DNA of 64,000 nucleotides from Cyanodermella asteris (Eukaryota > Ascomycota > Lecanoromycetes > Ostropales > Stictidaceae): positions 2,073,434 to 2,137,433 of the forward strand of contig UYJD01000003.1 in the NCBI GenBank assembly GCA_900618795.1, written 5' to 3'. Shown one piece after another: positions 32,957 to 44,359 of the stretch. The notes under the pieces are model-generated. The model was not told the DNA's origin. It searched no databases and saw nothing but the letters and a program-made list of their open reading frames with translations. How positions within the stretch are numbered: position 1 is the stretch's first letter; the number at the start of each line of letters is the position of its first letter. Made by a program: the position numbers and the translations under genes.

Positions 32957-35900
32957 ATGCCCAGCAAATTCCCCAAGGTCTTTCAGAAACGAAAGTCTTC
33001 CGGTGATGTGCTCGAGGATGTGAGGCCTGTTTCGTCGTTTAGAGTCCTCGAGAGGCCTGCTGAAGCCACAAAATCAATGGAAGAAAAGCCTACTACCGGT
33101 CTGAGAAGGCCGAATACCGATTTTCGGCCGCTCAGCGAGGGCAATATCGAGGATGGCTCGGCAAGATCTGGCATTCAAAACAGAGGCAGTGGGGGCACAC
33201 AACGGTCTGCCTCTAGTTATGGTGCATACAACACGTCATCTTCCGACCGCTACAGCTCTTCTTCGACTCTTCCGTCTGCTGCTTCCACCGAAGGCGATGA
33301 TTTTTCACACCCCCATGCACACCCACGCTCTTCCAAGACGGTGCCCGTCGGAGGAGGGGAGTCGAGCTCTGGATTTTTGAGGACTGCGGGACGGAAATTT
33401 TCCTTTGGTGGCAAGAAGTCGCTACAGGCCGCAGAGGCCATTCGCGCCAACGAAGCCGCGTCAAATTACGAACGACCCTTGTACTCCGGCATCCACGATC
33501 TACATATGGCCTCCGACCTCCCGGCAGTTCCTTCGATAGGACGAGCACGCGCAACGACCGAGACAAGTTATGGAAGCGAAACCACTGTCACTCCGAACAA
33601 GTCTAACTTGGAGAAGCTTGAGTTTAATAATAGCGACAACGATGCTGATTTTGGTGATATCTTTGCTGGCATCGGAGAGGATAAACGAAAATCGCAACTG
33701 CTTGCCGCGTCATCGGCGCTGACGCCAGGTCGTCCTCTGGCGGAAATTAACGACGAGGCCTACAAGCCTTACCGACCAGAAAGTGCCGTGCCGGCCCCGC
33801 TCAAGGCCATCAGACCTTACGAACCGGTGCAGACCGTCAATTCCGCCACGAGCGCCGATGGCTTGATGGTCGCTAGTCCCGTCCAAGAGCCTCGCGGCGT
33901 CTTCGAAATGGGCTTTACTTCACCGATCGAGACTCGGGCCACCCAAAACCAAGCCGATACCCAAAGCCCCACCAGCCCTTCACGTCAGAACCGACCGCGC
34001 CGGCAGTCGAGAGCAAACTCGAAGGGCCTTCTTCCAAGACGCGAGTCAGAGTTCTTCCAAGACACCGACGCTCTGCTTGTCAGCGAGTCGGTGGGTCGGC
34101 AGCACAGTCCACAGGTCGAGCGTGCTCCTCCAACCTATCGTGACCAGACACCGCCAGCGACGCGTCCCGAGCCAGGGCCGAAACAAACGGATCCGGCCGC
34201 TAATCCGTGGGCCGATGACAAGACACTGCCTCCTGCACCACCGCCGCACAAACAAGTTTCCAAACTCGCAACTCCCGTGAATCATCACGACAACGATGTC
34301 GACCAATCTCTTCTCGACGACGAGTCCTTCCAGGCCTTGGCCATCTCTGCCGGTCGATTGCAGCAACGTGCATCATCTCCCCCGCGAGTAAAGCCAGCCG
34401 GAAAGGTCATGACACCTGCACAGTTTGAGCGATATAGACGGGAGCAAGCCCAGAGACGCTTAGCAGCCGATGATCTCAGCGATAGCGATGGTTCTAAGAG
34501 TGAGAATGAGGAAGAGGAGGAGGAGGAAGATGACCAGGAACGACACAAGAAGATGGTGAAACAAAGACAGAGGCAGGAAGCGCAGATGAGCGTCTTCCGT
34601 CAGTCTATGATGAAGACTACAGGAGAGCCCGGTGCCGTTGGAAATGGTCTCCGACCGCCTTCGGATCCAAGGCTTTCATCCCGCCTATCTAGCAAGACTT
34701 CATTGAACAACCTTAGAGCTCCTGCATCTGCTTCGGAAGATGAGGACGAGGACATACCTCTGGGGATACTTGCGGCGCATGGCTTTCCATCGAAAGAGCA
34801 TAATCGACCGCCTAATCACGAGCGCTCAGGCTCTGCAGCCGGCATACAGTACAGTAGCGAAACCTACCCACCACCTCAGTCAAATGCTGCAGGCCCGGCT
34901 GGTCCCCTGCCCGCTTTCGCTCGAAAGCTTCCTCAAGATCCATTCTACGGCGCCAGTCTGGTAAATCAATCAGACCGTCAGTCTTTCGCTCTCGGGGGTG
35001 GCGACCGTGGATCGGTATATGGTGGCAGCCAAGCAGGCGGAAGCTCATCGAGCACCCATCTGCCACCTCCCGGTGGTCTTGTTGGTGTTATTGCAAGCGA
35101 GGAACGTGCTCGTGCTATCCGCCGTGGTACTCCGGTAAAGAACTTTGGATTCGGCGCCCAAGATGCAAATGGCAGCATGCCTTTGCCTCCTGGTGTGGGT
35201 GGAACACCAATGATGCCGATGCAACCACCGCCAATGCAACCGCCTCAACCCAGTATGGAATCACAAGCCAATGTTCAAATGGCGCAACAGATGACGCAGA
35301 TGATGCAGATGCAAATGCAATGGATGCAGCAAATGATGGCCATGCAAACGCAAGGCATGCAGATGTCTCCTCAAATGCAACAGATGCAACAGATGCAGCA
35401 GATGCAGCAGCAGATGATGATGGGTGTGAATCCAGGTATGCCGGGGATGCAAATGCCCAACCAGATGCCGAACCAACAAGCGAACGGGCGGTCGAGCACA
35501 ATGATGGGCCCTCCAAGTATCCATCCCAACTTGAACGTGCCAAACCAGCAAGGTCGTGCCATGAGTATGATGGGCGGAGCCAGGGCTCCGAGCACCATGA
35601 TTGGTGGCATGGGACCACAACCAGGATACACTCCCTCGATCGCACCGTCCGAGCGCAGCAACGTAGGTCAGCCCAGCCGTTACCGCCCCGTTAGTACCAT
35701 GCCTGCAGATCACGGCAGTCGATCTCGCACAGAGTCCTTCTCATCCAAATCCAACTTTGGCGGGTTCGGTATGGGTGGTGGACGGACCAGCACTATGGGT
35801 GGCAGGCCCATGAGCAGTGGAGGTCTGCACGAGCACAACCAAAGCAGGGTAAACATTCGACTAGTTCAGACCGGAGATGACGAGGACGAGGAGGCCGGTT

Positions 35901-36091
35901 GGGAGGAGATGCGCAAGAAGAAGGAAAATAAGAAGAGCCAGTGGCGTTTACGCAAGGGCGGGGGTGGCAGCCGAGAGAAGGAGAATCTCAGCCCGAAGGC
36001 ATCTCAAGGATCTTTCGGGCGCGATCCCAATTCGAAGAAGAGCATGGAGGGACTAGACGGCGTCTTTGTCCCTGATGTCGACAGCCTCTGA
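32957..36091 (+). CDS. Large low-complexity conserved fungal protein, 1,044 residues
   Basis: A single-exon gene beginning MPSKFPKVFQKRKSSGDVL. Most of it is disordered, Ser/Pro-rich sequence, with more ordered islands: LEKLEFNNSDNDADFGDIF, KVMTPAQFERYRREQAQRR (about residue 485), and GLVGVIASEERARAIRRGT (about 705). An acidic run of Glu/Asp (about 515-530) is followed by basic RHKKMVKQRQRQ, a probable coiled-coil helix. Residues about 770-835 are extremely rich in Met and Gln, with MQQMQQMQQM repeats. The C-terminus has DDEDEEAGWEEMRKKKENKK then a basic tail. Conserved proteins of this layout occur across Pezizomycotina, but I know no established function. ATG 32957 follows a long leader. 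Confidence 0.85.
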   Translation: MPSKFPKVFQKRKSSGDVLEDVRPVSSFRVLERPAEATKSMEEKPTTGLRRPNTDFRPLSEGNIEDGSARSGIQNRGSGGTQRSASSYGAYNTSSSDRYSSSSTLPSAASTEGDDFSHPHAHPRSSKTVPVGGGESSSGFLRTAGRKFSFGGKKSLQAAEAIRANEAASNYERPLYSGIHDLHMASDLPAVPSIGRARATTETSYGSETTVTPNKSNLEKLEFNNSDNDADFGDIFAGIGEDKRKSQLLAASSALTPGRPLAEINDEAYKPYRPESAVPAPLKAIRPYEPVQTVNSATSADGLMVASPVQEPRGVFEMGFTSPIETRATQNQADTQSPTSPSRQNRPRRQSRANSKGLLPRRESEFFQDTDALLVSESVGRQHSPQVERAPPTYRDQTPPATRPEPGPKQTDPAANPWADDKTLPPAPPPHKQVSKLATPVNHHDNDVDQSLLDDESFQALAISAGRLQQRASSPPRVKPAGKVMTPAQFERYRREQAQRRLAADDLSDSDGSKSENEEEEEEEDDQERHKKMVKQRQRQEAQMSVFRQSMMKTTGEPGAVGNGLRPPSDPRLSSRLSSKTSLNNLRAPASASEDEDEDIPLGILAAHGFPSKEHNRPPNHERSGSAAGIQYSSETYPPPQSNAAGPAGPLPAFARKLPQDPFYGASLVNQSDRQSFALGGGDRGSVYGGSQAGGSSSSTHLPPPGGLVGVIASEERARAIRRGTPVKNFGFGAQDANGSMPLPPGVGGTPMMPMQPPPMQPPQPSMESQANVQMAQQMTQMMQMQMQWMQQMMAMQTQGMQMSPQMQQMQQMQQMQQQMMMGVNPGMPGMQMPNQMPNQQANGRSSTMMGPPSIHPNLNVPNQQGRAMSMMGGARAPSTMIGGMGPQPGYTPSIAPSERSNVGQPSRYRPVSTMPADHGSRSRTESFSSKSNFGGFGMGGGRTSTMGGRPMSSGGLHEHNQSRVNIRLVQTGDDEDEEAGWEEMRKKKENKKSQWRLRKGGGGSREKENLSPKASQGSFGRDPNSKKSMEGLDGVFVPDVDSL
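35277..35480 (+). repeat. Met/Gln tandem repeat inside the coding region
   Basis: Imperfect ATG-CAA/CAG repeats encode about 65 residues dominated by Met and Gln. It is internal to the 1,044-residue protein. Confidence 0.8.
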
Positions 36092-37738
36092 TAGGGAGTT
36101 CAGCACATTGTTGATTTTGGCATAGCGTATAGCGCAGAGGGTCTTTATTTGGTTGGTTGGTTGCTTGCTTCGGTAACTTGGGCATCTCCTCATCATCGTA
36201 TGCGAAAAGTTGGGCGTTGACTGGGGGTTGTAACATTTTGGAATCTGGAGTTGGAAATTAGAACTTCATCATTCATCATCGAAGCGGTCAGAAGAGAGAC
36301 ATGGGAAACGTGAAGCGGGACAGTGTACGGAAAATGGCAAAAAAGCAAGGTAACGCTGTAAAGGAGGCTTCAAAACCAACCACGGCATCAAACCTTGATC
36401 AGTGAAGATGAAATCTATACGGCAATTTCAATTTACTATGATGACAGCTAGATCAAATAATACTTTTACATTCACTTCAGCTCGCTTGACCAATTCGTGT
36501 CGTGACATGAGAAGCAAAATGTGAAAAAAGGCGTCAAATGTGAAACAAGCCGACGGACGGAACGCAACAAGCAGAATCAAGTCAACGCTGAAGTAGCTGC
36601 CAGCAAAAGTACAGGCGAGAAAAGAGCATTGCCTATTGTCGTCATTATGTACACGGGTCGCACACAGTTCAGCAATATCAATCCCCGTGATAAAGATAAA
36701 AAGATCTGACGCGGTCTTTTTCGTTGATTTTCCTTGCTGCCGAATGACCTTTCCTTGCACCAGCTGGTTTTGAGCCATGCTCACATGGCGTCCGCGTTTC
36801 CGCCCGTGGCGCGTCCTCGCCAGACGGTTCCACTTGGACGCACATGCGCACAATCTGCAATTTTCGTGACCTCTAATACTCCGTCGGCCTCTTTCATTCA
36901 TTCTCTCCTCCTCCTCCTCTTTCGCTTTTCTCTTTCTCTTTCCTTTTGTTTTTCCTTGGGACTGTCGGTCGTCAGCCAGTGACATGCTTGGAACATGTTA
37001 GCTTCGGTCAGAAGGGAAAAGGAGAGAATTCTCCGTCCATCCTTGGAGGAAGAGCAATTCGCGACAAGGAAGACGACGAGACGCGGTGTAAGACTCGTTG
37101 ACGAAGAACTGATTGTCGGACGCCATGGTGAGGCGCTGCCTGTGGGCGAATGTCGTGACGTCGATACCTCAAAGTCGTCGGAGACACGTGCATCTACATC
37201 GGCTGGCTGTCGCGGCGACAGTGCTCCAAAGACATCGGAAACACGTGTGCATTCATTGGATGGATGTCGCGGGTGAGGTCGTCAGTCGTCTCGCTGGTTT
37301 ATAGGACACATATAGAGGAGGCTGCTGAAACAGCTGCGAACGCGTCGGTAGGGCAAGTGAGTCGACACTTGCATGTCCCAAGGCTCACGCATGTTCTGAA
37401 AAATGTGCCCAAATGTATATTTGAGATATGAAGTCTGTCATCGTGCACATCCAGAAACTGATGAACTTGGCCCATAAATCGTCTGCGCAGCATAGCAAAT
37501 TGCGGCCAGTATCACAACATCATTCGACTCTCAAGAGCAAATGCCTGCGTTGATTATGCGCAGGGTCTGCGACTCGAATTCTTGAACAATCCGAATTCCT
37601 TGAACGCCGGTGATGTAGACTAGCTCGCGGACGGTCACAGTGACGTACTGTCTGAATGTCAAATCCATTGTTGTTGCGCAATCTGAAGCTTGCGAAAATG
37701 GGTTTGTACGTGTTCAAATCCGGCGCTCTTTACAAAAG
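36092..37738. other. Convergent intergenic region
   Basis: 1.6 kb between the ends of the low-complexity gene and the SAM/HMG-box gene. A long polypyrimidine run lies at 36898-36955. A 57-bp period duplication at 37170-37283 is listed separately. No supported gene. Confidence 0.45.
37170..37283 (+). repeat. Two degenerate 57-bp tandem units
   Basis: Units starting at 37170 and 37227 share CAAAGnCnTCGGAnACACGTG and a final TGTCGCGG, roughly three-quarters identical. The period is a multiple of three. An open frame (36995-37276) translates the units as SETR...GCRG twice, hinting at a short coding repeat, but no gene context supports it. Confidence 0.45.
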
Positions 37739-39304
37739 TCAGCCTGGATTACCTCGGGGGTCCTGAGGATCTCGATCTCCATCTATCATGCGGCCTGCGA
37801 GAGCCAACGCGGTTAGACCATCCAAGCGCTGTTGAGCTGGTGGCGGCTGCTGCTGTGGTAAGAGAGGCAATATTCTTGAGACGCTGTCAGGGCCGGAGTA
37901 GGGGGGATGCACCGGGCTCGGAGCACTGGCTTGGCTGTAGGCGGGCGACTGCCTCCCAATAGGGCGGTCTTGCAATCCTGTAAGGTTGAGGTTCTTCAGG
38001 CCATGATGCTGGGCGTACGGCGTAGATATTTCTGTACTGGTAGCTGAAGTGCTTCGTTGACCAGGTTCCAGCGTCACGGGACTGTATAAACCACTAGCCT
38101 GGCTGGTGTTAGATGATGATGTATCACGACCTCTTGACAGGAACGGCGCGGGTGGATGCTGGCTTCTTCGAGGTAGAGGTCTTTGAGAGATGTCGGTTGA
38201 TATAGGAGGTAGGTGGGGCTGAGGAGCGAAAGGGCCGGCCTGCTCAGGTGAAATTTGCCCAACAATAGGAGGTCGGGTTGTGGGGACCGCGCCAGAGCGA
38301 CCGGGCATGGGCGGCTGATAGCTAGGAGCATAAGGGCCAGTTGGAAGTATAGGCGATGTATCCGATAGATTGGGATTTTGGAGTGGTGTGGTTGTGTTGA
38401 TGGGTGAGCCATGTGCGCTGGTGGTTGGAGTGCCTTGGGAGCCACGAGAAGAGCCGTGCGAACCATCTCCTGATCGTTCCAACTTCAAACGCTTTCCCTC
38501 GTTGCCCTGACCCGTGGCGGCAGCCTGCTGCGCGGCCTTGAATTGGGCGAGATAGTCCTGGTACTCTTTCCACTCGTCCGTTTTCTTATACTCGGTCATC
38601 TTCGAGTTGTACGTGTCCTTCAGGTCGTTGGCCTCTGTCTCGAAGGGTTCGCGGCCATTCGTATCAAGTTGCTGCCACTTTTCGCCTACCACCTTTGCCA
38701 TGTCCGTGAAGGAGAGGTTTTCATGTTTTAGCTCCTCTCGGATTTTGTTAGAGAATAAGACGTAAGCCGATGGAGGACGCTCCGGAGCATTCGTATCAGG
38801 CTTAGGGTGCCGTCGGTACCTCCTCTTACCCGTGCCGGTAGAATTACCTTGTGTATGGGTACTCTCGGATCGTTGATGCCCTCCGCCACCTTCACCTGTT
38901 TGTGTTGCTTCAAGGGACGCTGCACGGCCTGGCGATGCAATGACCTGATCTATAGGGATTCCTCTGGAGCTGGCAATCTCGCGCTGAAGGCGACGCCTAT
39001 GGCCAATCTTCACACCAAGAGTCTCGCTTATGCACTGATCAGTATAGTGATCTTTTCGGAAATGCGCTCTGTTCCGGAACCTCACGATAACTCACAGGTC
39101 ATTCTCGGTGATGTCGAGGACATCCTCCCACGTATCGAAGCCGTTATCGACAAAAACATCTGTGTACTGGGAGAGGTCAAGCCTCTCAAAGACCGGTGCA
39201 AGCGGCTGCATGGAGGCTGTAGCTCGACGGAGCTGCTCTGAAATGAGTCTCGGATTGTTGGAGTCGAAGATGGAAAAGCGCTCTGCGGCGCTCCTGAACG
39301 CCAT
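37739..39304 (-). CDS. SAM-domain and HMG-box DNA-binding protein
   Basis: Two exons, 39304-39096 and 39026-37739, around a 69-nt intron (GTGAGT...AAG), give 498 residues. The junction completes a SAM domain (about residues 38-95: FERLDLSQYTDVFVDNGFD...ENDL/ETLGVKIGHRRRLQREI), a protein-interaction module. About residues 145-220 form an HMG box: PERPPSAYVLFSNKIREEL, FTDMAKVVGEKWQQLD, FETEANDLKDTYNSKMTEY. The rest is Pro/Gln/Ser-rich and disordered, with a C-terminal LPQQQPPPAQQRLDGLTALALAGRM. A nuclear chromatin or transcription role is inferred from the domains. The SAM plus single HMG-box arrangement is known in filamentous ascomycetes. Confidence 0.92.
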
Positions 39305-42300
39305 TGCATGTTAGTTAAGTTGTAGCAACATTCCTGTCCGATGGCGAGTGAAGGTCGAAAGGTGGACGATTTGAGAATCAAGGGCCGGTATCCTCACGTC
39401 GGGCTACGGAGGATCTTTGAACCTGCGTGAGCGGCCCGAGTATAGAGACCACGCTAGGGGCCAGGCTGTGGTAGAAGAACGACAATAACCGTGGTGGGGC
39501 CACATGAAGATCGCGATTCTTGCAGCTGAGATATGGCAGGGTATGGCAGAGTATGAAGCGGTCTCGGTCTCGGCTCAGGCCGTTGCGGACAGTCATGAGA
39601 CTTCAGGGGTAGGCGCGGGTCCGGAGGGGTCAGGCAGTTCCGCAAATGGCAAATGAGCTGGCGGCGCTGGAAGACCGGAGGGATGGAAGTTGAAAGCTGA
39701 CAAAGGGACTGTTGTCGAGGAAGAGGGACATGCGACAGGAACGTCATATTGGTGGAAGCAGAAGAATCAGGCCGACTTACTGTGAAGCTTGGCGCCGCCA
39801 AGCCCGGACCCTGATCTCTCGCCCTCGCTCCTGGAGCTTCGAATGTCAGGCACAAACTCGATCAACCAACCCCCTGCGAAGGCACGTGCGTCCTTGACCT
39901 GACGCTGCAAACGTGGCCGGTGAGCTTGTCGGTAATTTCGTTGCAGTCCTGTCGCTGCCCTCCGAGCAAGCGTCGCTTGCAAGACAGTCGCTTCGAGGCG
40001 GATTTCAAGGCCTGGCGGTCCTGGTCAGCCATTGAACATTCAAGGACCACAAACATCAATCGATGCACATGCGCATCGAGCCCACGTCCCGAGTTCGGTC
40101 CCTGCCGTCGATCGCGCCGGCTCAAAGATGGAAAGCTCACGCGAAGGGTGCTTGATGCGTCGCAGCTTTGACAAATGCAATTTGAATAGCAGCCCGGCAT
40201 GACGCAGCCCTGTCGGAACGTTCGATGCGGAAATGATGCGCTTCTGACCTGACAGCGATATCCCTGCGAATCCCAAGGCGGAGTCAATGGATTTTGGATC
40301 CACTCCGGCAGTCGTGCATGTAGTGACGAGCCTCGAGTTGCGATCTCTAGGTTTTATCAAGGCCCCGCGACGGGAAGTCCGAAAGGCGCAAGGCGGGTTT
40401 CCATGGTCGTGGCGTAAGTGTAAGTCAAAACACCATCGCAGATCCTTCTCGAGCGAGAGGACTCTTCAGGAGTACTGACTTCAAGGTGAGACCTGGACCG
40501 TTACTTGTATCCCAGCTTGTGGCTGTACATTTCGCGGCCTCTGCGCAAATACCAGCCGGGCTGGGTGCAGCAAGGCCTGCAAGACAACTTCTGCTTGGCA
40601 GGTTGTTCGAAGCCATTAGCACCGCACGTGAGGCTTATCGACCCTTCACGCAAATAGCTCTGCGATATCAACATGGAAATACCGGATTGACCCTGCTGTT
40701 CTAGTATCCGTAGGGATTCCGCATCCGAAATGGCCTCGAGGAACAATCACGTGGGCACTGTTTTGCGTGAGGACTTACAGTCAATTCCGTCTTCCGTGAC
40801 CCACCCCTCGACGTTGTGTCAGGCCACAAGCCAACTGCCAACCGCCAATGCGGCGGAAGGTCACGGTCGGGTTCGAGTTCTGGAGGTGTAAGGCAACAGT
40901 GCCTCCGTATTGTATGCTGTAAGCGCCTGACAAGATTCAGGGCCTTGTATGCAGGCAGAAGATGATGGGAAGAAGAATCCGTAATGGCGGGGAATCTGGC
41001 GATGATATTGCGGGAGTTGGCCCTGAGTTTCTTGCGCACAACGTGGCAGCCATGCCCGAGGTGGACTGTGAAACAAGAGACGCAGGGGCAGGAAGGCGAT
41101 AAAAACAGCGGAACGATGCAGACGAAGATGCGATCGGCGCTGACTGGTAAAGCGATCGGGGAGAGCGTGACAGTGGTCGTCGACGGTTGATGCAGAACAG
41201 AAGACATGGCAGTTGGTTTTAATCCGGCATTGTCCTTCTGTGCTTTGCGCAGCCAATGAAAAGTAGCGAGAGCCCTCGGCCACGGCAGACTGCGATCGGC
41301 AAAGGCTTGAAAGCTTTCTAAGCTATACGCGGAGCTGACGTGCCAGCAGTCGCCTGTCCATGGTCTTTTCGCGAATGAAAGTCGTATCAGCTGGAAACGC
41401 AAAAAGGCAGGAAATGGTCTGGACTCCAAAGCTCGGGCTGACCTTTGCATCGGCGCACCACGATCCAGACTTGGGAGCAGGGCCCCATTGTCTCTGGAAT
41501 GGGGGGGGTTTACACTTTAGCATTTTCCTCAGATGGGATTTCGGAATTTGGGTCGCGTTCGTAGGACCCAGTCGAGGCTTCGGAAGGGTGTTCCATTGCG
41601 TTGCTTCGAGCACTTCCATCGCAGGTTCCGACCGGCCGTGGTTCACGCGTTTCTCTGAACGCCATTTTCGTTGGGCCGCGTCGGTATGTAGGAGTCACGG
41701 TGACGACAACTCCAGTCGCTCAGGCATACCGGGCGAAAGGGTTTCAAGGGACGCTGAGGGCGTGCAAGCACCCCTCAAGACTTCGCAAGACTACGAAACC
41801 ATAATCAATATTCTGTCGGACAAGGATTGGGGGAAAGTACCAGGGCTTTGCCGACATGTTGGGCCCGAGGGAAAAAGGCCGCGATAGCTTGTTACGAGCT
41901 TGCCATGGCGGATTATCCACGATCCCTGAACGACCTCGATGCGAGCTGCGACCTGTGACAAATACTCGTCTCGGCGAGCCTGCGATCTGAGCTTTGAAGC
42001 AATATTGCTTTGGCTACTTTTGAAGCGCATGGGTCTCAGAGAGGCACGCACGAGGACCCCGAGGTCGCGGACGCAGCAAGCACGAGCTCGATCCTCTCGA
42101 AATAACAGTGAAGCAAGGCAAAAGTCGTGATGGGATTGACGATCGTTGCTTAAATCGAGAAAGGGGTCCCTCCGGCATTGCTGGGGTCAAGGAATGAGGA
42201 TGCTTCGATCGCAAGGAAGCATGGGATTTTGGGGAAATGCCATCGGGAAAAAAAAAAGCCGTATGCATCGGCGGGACCCTGGGCTGCGGCACCTTGGACC

Positions 42301-43066
42301 CTTTGCTTTCTGCCAAATGTGGCAAAATATCGCGCTCACGCCAAGTATTTTCATCTTCTGAGCTATTCTACCTACATTGGGATCGTGATACTGGTCTGAT
42401 CGTGCCAAGCTAGCCGTAGCAGACCGCGTTGTCCCAAGACTTGCAGTTGGCCGGTATCCCGATCGGCCATTCAGCTCCAGCAACTCAGACCTCCTCTGGG
42501 CTGATCGACGAGCCGTCGAGATTCTCCACGGGACTTGTGATCAAATACTAGGGCTAAATGCACAACGGCTCAGTGAGTTTCTCTCGCAGACATGGACAGC
42601 CTAATCGGCACATGACACGCGTTTGAAAATGTTTCCAACTTTCCTGAATGTTCCGCAGTATTTGTAAAGCTCTGCAGATCTGCTCATCTTCGTTACATAT
42701 TGGCAAGTCGCTGCATGTATGATTTCTTCCGGACCTCTTGCATGTCTGAAGTTGACGTCGACGGGCAGGTCGTACCGACTTCGGATGTGTCCAATGGCAC
42801 CCTGAGTGATCGCTGATTCACCCGATTTCAGGCGATGGTCTTGGTCAACTCGCCGGCGACCGACAAGTTCTCAGATGTCAGAAGCACGCAAAGCAAATAT
42901 TGCGGCGTTGCTGTGGGGAAGATTCACGAATGTCTGCAATGCGAAAATTAGCCGACGGGCGTCTGCTCTGTACCCCGCAGCCGCGACACTCGAGATTCCA
43001 GCTTCTGCGCTCAACTCACCGCTGCGGCCTGTTCTGGTCTACACAAACGAGCTACGAACCCTCAGA
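39305..43066. other. Gene-poor gap
   Basis: 3.8 kb with no recognised gene. Promoter and leader of the SAM/HMG-box gene lie at its left end. Open frames of up to 249 codons on the minus strand (40701-41450) and 175 on the plus strand (41360-41887) lack coding character. The sequence is not unusually AT-rich, so there is no sign of heavy RIP mutation. Confidence 0.4.
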
Positions 43067-44359
43067 ATGAGCACCAACGGCGACGGTCACTCCTCTGCTA
43101 ACGCCCCGGCGTCAGACCGTGGCCTTAATTCGGCCGCTAGCGATCTAGAACAGGTATGCAAGTCCGGCACCGACCTCGTGCTGAACAACGCCGCCGCCAA
43201 TAATGTCACAGAGTCTCTTACTGATGTCTTTTGAAGGCTTTCAAGGACCTAGCGAAGTGAGTTGCGACCGTTGTTTCTTGCCGCTCCTGCTCGACCGTTG
43301 GACATGTGGACGTTCGAACAATTGGTCAGGACCGTCCAACTGTCTCCCAGTTTGCCCATCTCCATGACATTCGCTGGCCTATAGACCGTCTCGCAAAGAG
43401 CTCAGCCTAGTTGACGAGTGCTCCCGACAATCAGCTGCTCGGCCACGCTTATGCACATGCTCACAACACCATTTTCTTTGTTTGGAAGTGGCTCTACCAT
43501 CGCTTCGACACTCATCGTCCAGAAGCACGCTGCTTCTCACCTACTTATGCTGACCTGTGATAACTCTAGGGGCGAACAGACAGCCACTGCAATGGAGAAC
43601 CGGCTTTCTCAGCTGGAAAGTCAGATAGATGAGCTTCTTGCTAAAGCCGAAGAGGATGCAGCCAGCGCCCAGACCTCGGAATCTGAACCATCCTCCAAAA
43701 ACATCCAAACAGTGATGAGACTGCCAAGTCGCCATATTCACGACGAACGTATTGCTGGAGTCCCAATGACTACAAGATCTATGACTGGTAAACCTTTCCG
43801 GATCTTGTGACGTCCGCACCGGCATACCATGAAAGCCACGTGCAGGCCCCGAGATGACTACGACCGAGATGACTGCACAACACTCTGTCTGGCATCAGGA
43901 TAAAGTCGAATATAAAGACAGTATCTCGTTCCTTCGCATGACAGGATCGGACAGTCCTCAGTGCTACTGCGTATGGCTTGAGCCAGAACTCGACTTCAGC
44001 TATCAAGCACCCACGATGATTCCGACCTGCACCAGACATTGCTGCACGTTGACACGTTGACTCTCAGGAGCCGGCTGTTTGTTGGAACAGCTTCAGATCA
44101 GGCCGAGACGGCGGTGCGGGGTTGTCACAAGGTCCATGATACCTGCATGGAGTTGCTCCTGCAGGCGGCCTCTTCGTGGTTAGCAAGATCATCGATCGGC
44201 AATCTCGAAGATTGCAGTACACCAATCAATGTACAGAAATTTCTTTGGTGGTGCAACCTCTTGCTCTTACATCTTGACCGTGGGTTTTTGTGGGCTAATG
44301 ACGCTTGGAACCCTATCTCGCCCACTGGTGGAATCCAAATTATTTCACGAAATGGTTGA
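43067..44359 (+). CDS. Unrecognised multi-exon coiled-coil protein, 3' end unresolved
   Basis: I do not recognise this protein, but a consistent model can be built. Exons are 43067-43153, 43237-43256, 43385-43417, 43570-43787 and 43846-43920, then 43983 onward. Introns have donors GTATGC, GTGAGT, GTGCTC, GTAAAC and GTATCT and acceptors ending AAG, TAG, TAG, CAG and GAG. The joined product begins MSTNGDGHSS, continues ASDLEQAFKDLAKPSRKE and has a clear coiled coil (MENRLSQLESQIDELLAKAE). The last frame holds RSRLFVGTASDQAETAV and INVQKFLWWCNLLLLHLD, then stops at 44357-44359. Codon use is gene-like throughout. Alternatively exon 5 runs to a stop at 44058-44060, giving 190 residues. Coding-like frames continue to about 44985, so the end may lie further right. 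A competing 168-codon minus-strand frame (44125-44631) cannot be excluded. Confidence 0.45.

Noticed and set aside
40701-41450. 249-codon minus-strand open frame
   Set aside because: Composition is not protein-like and there is no recognisable motif or splice continuation.
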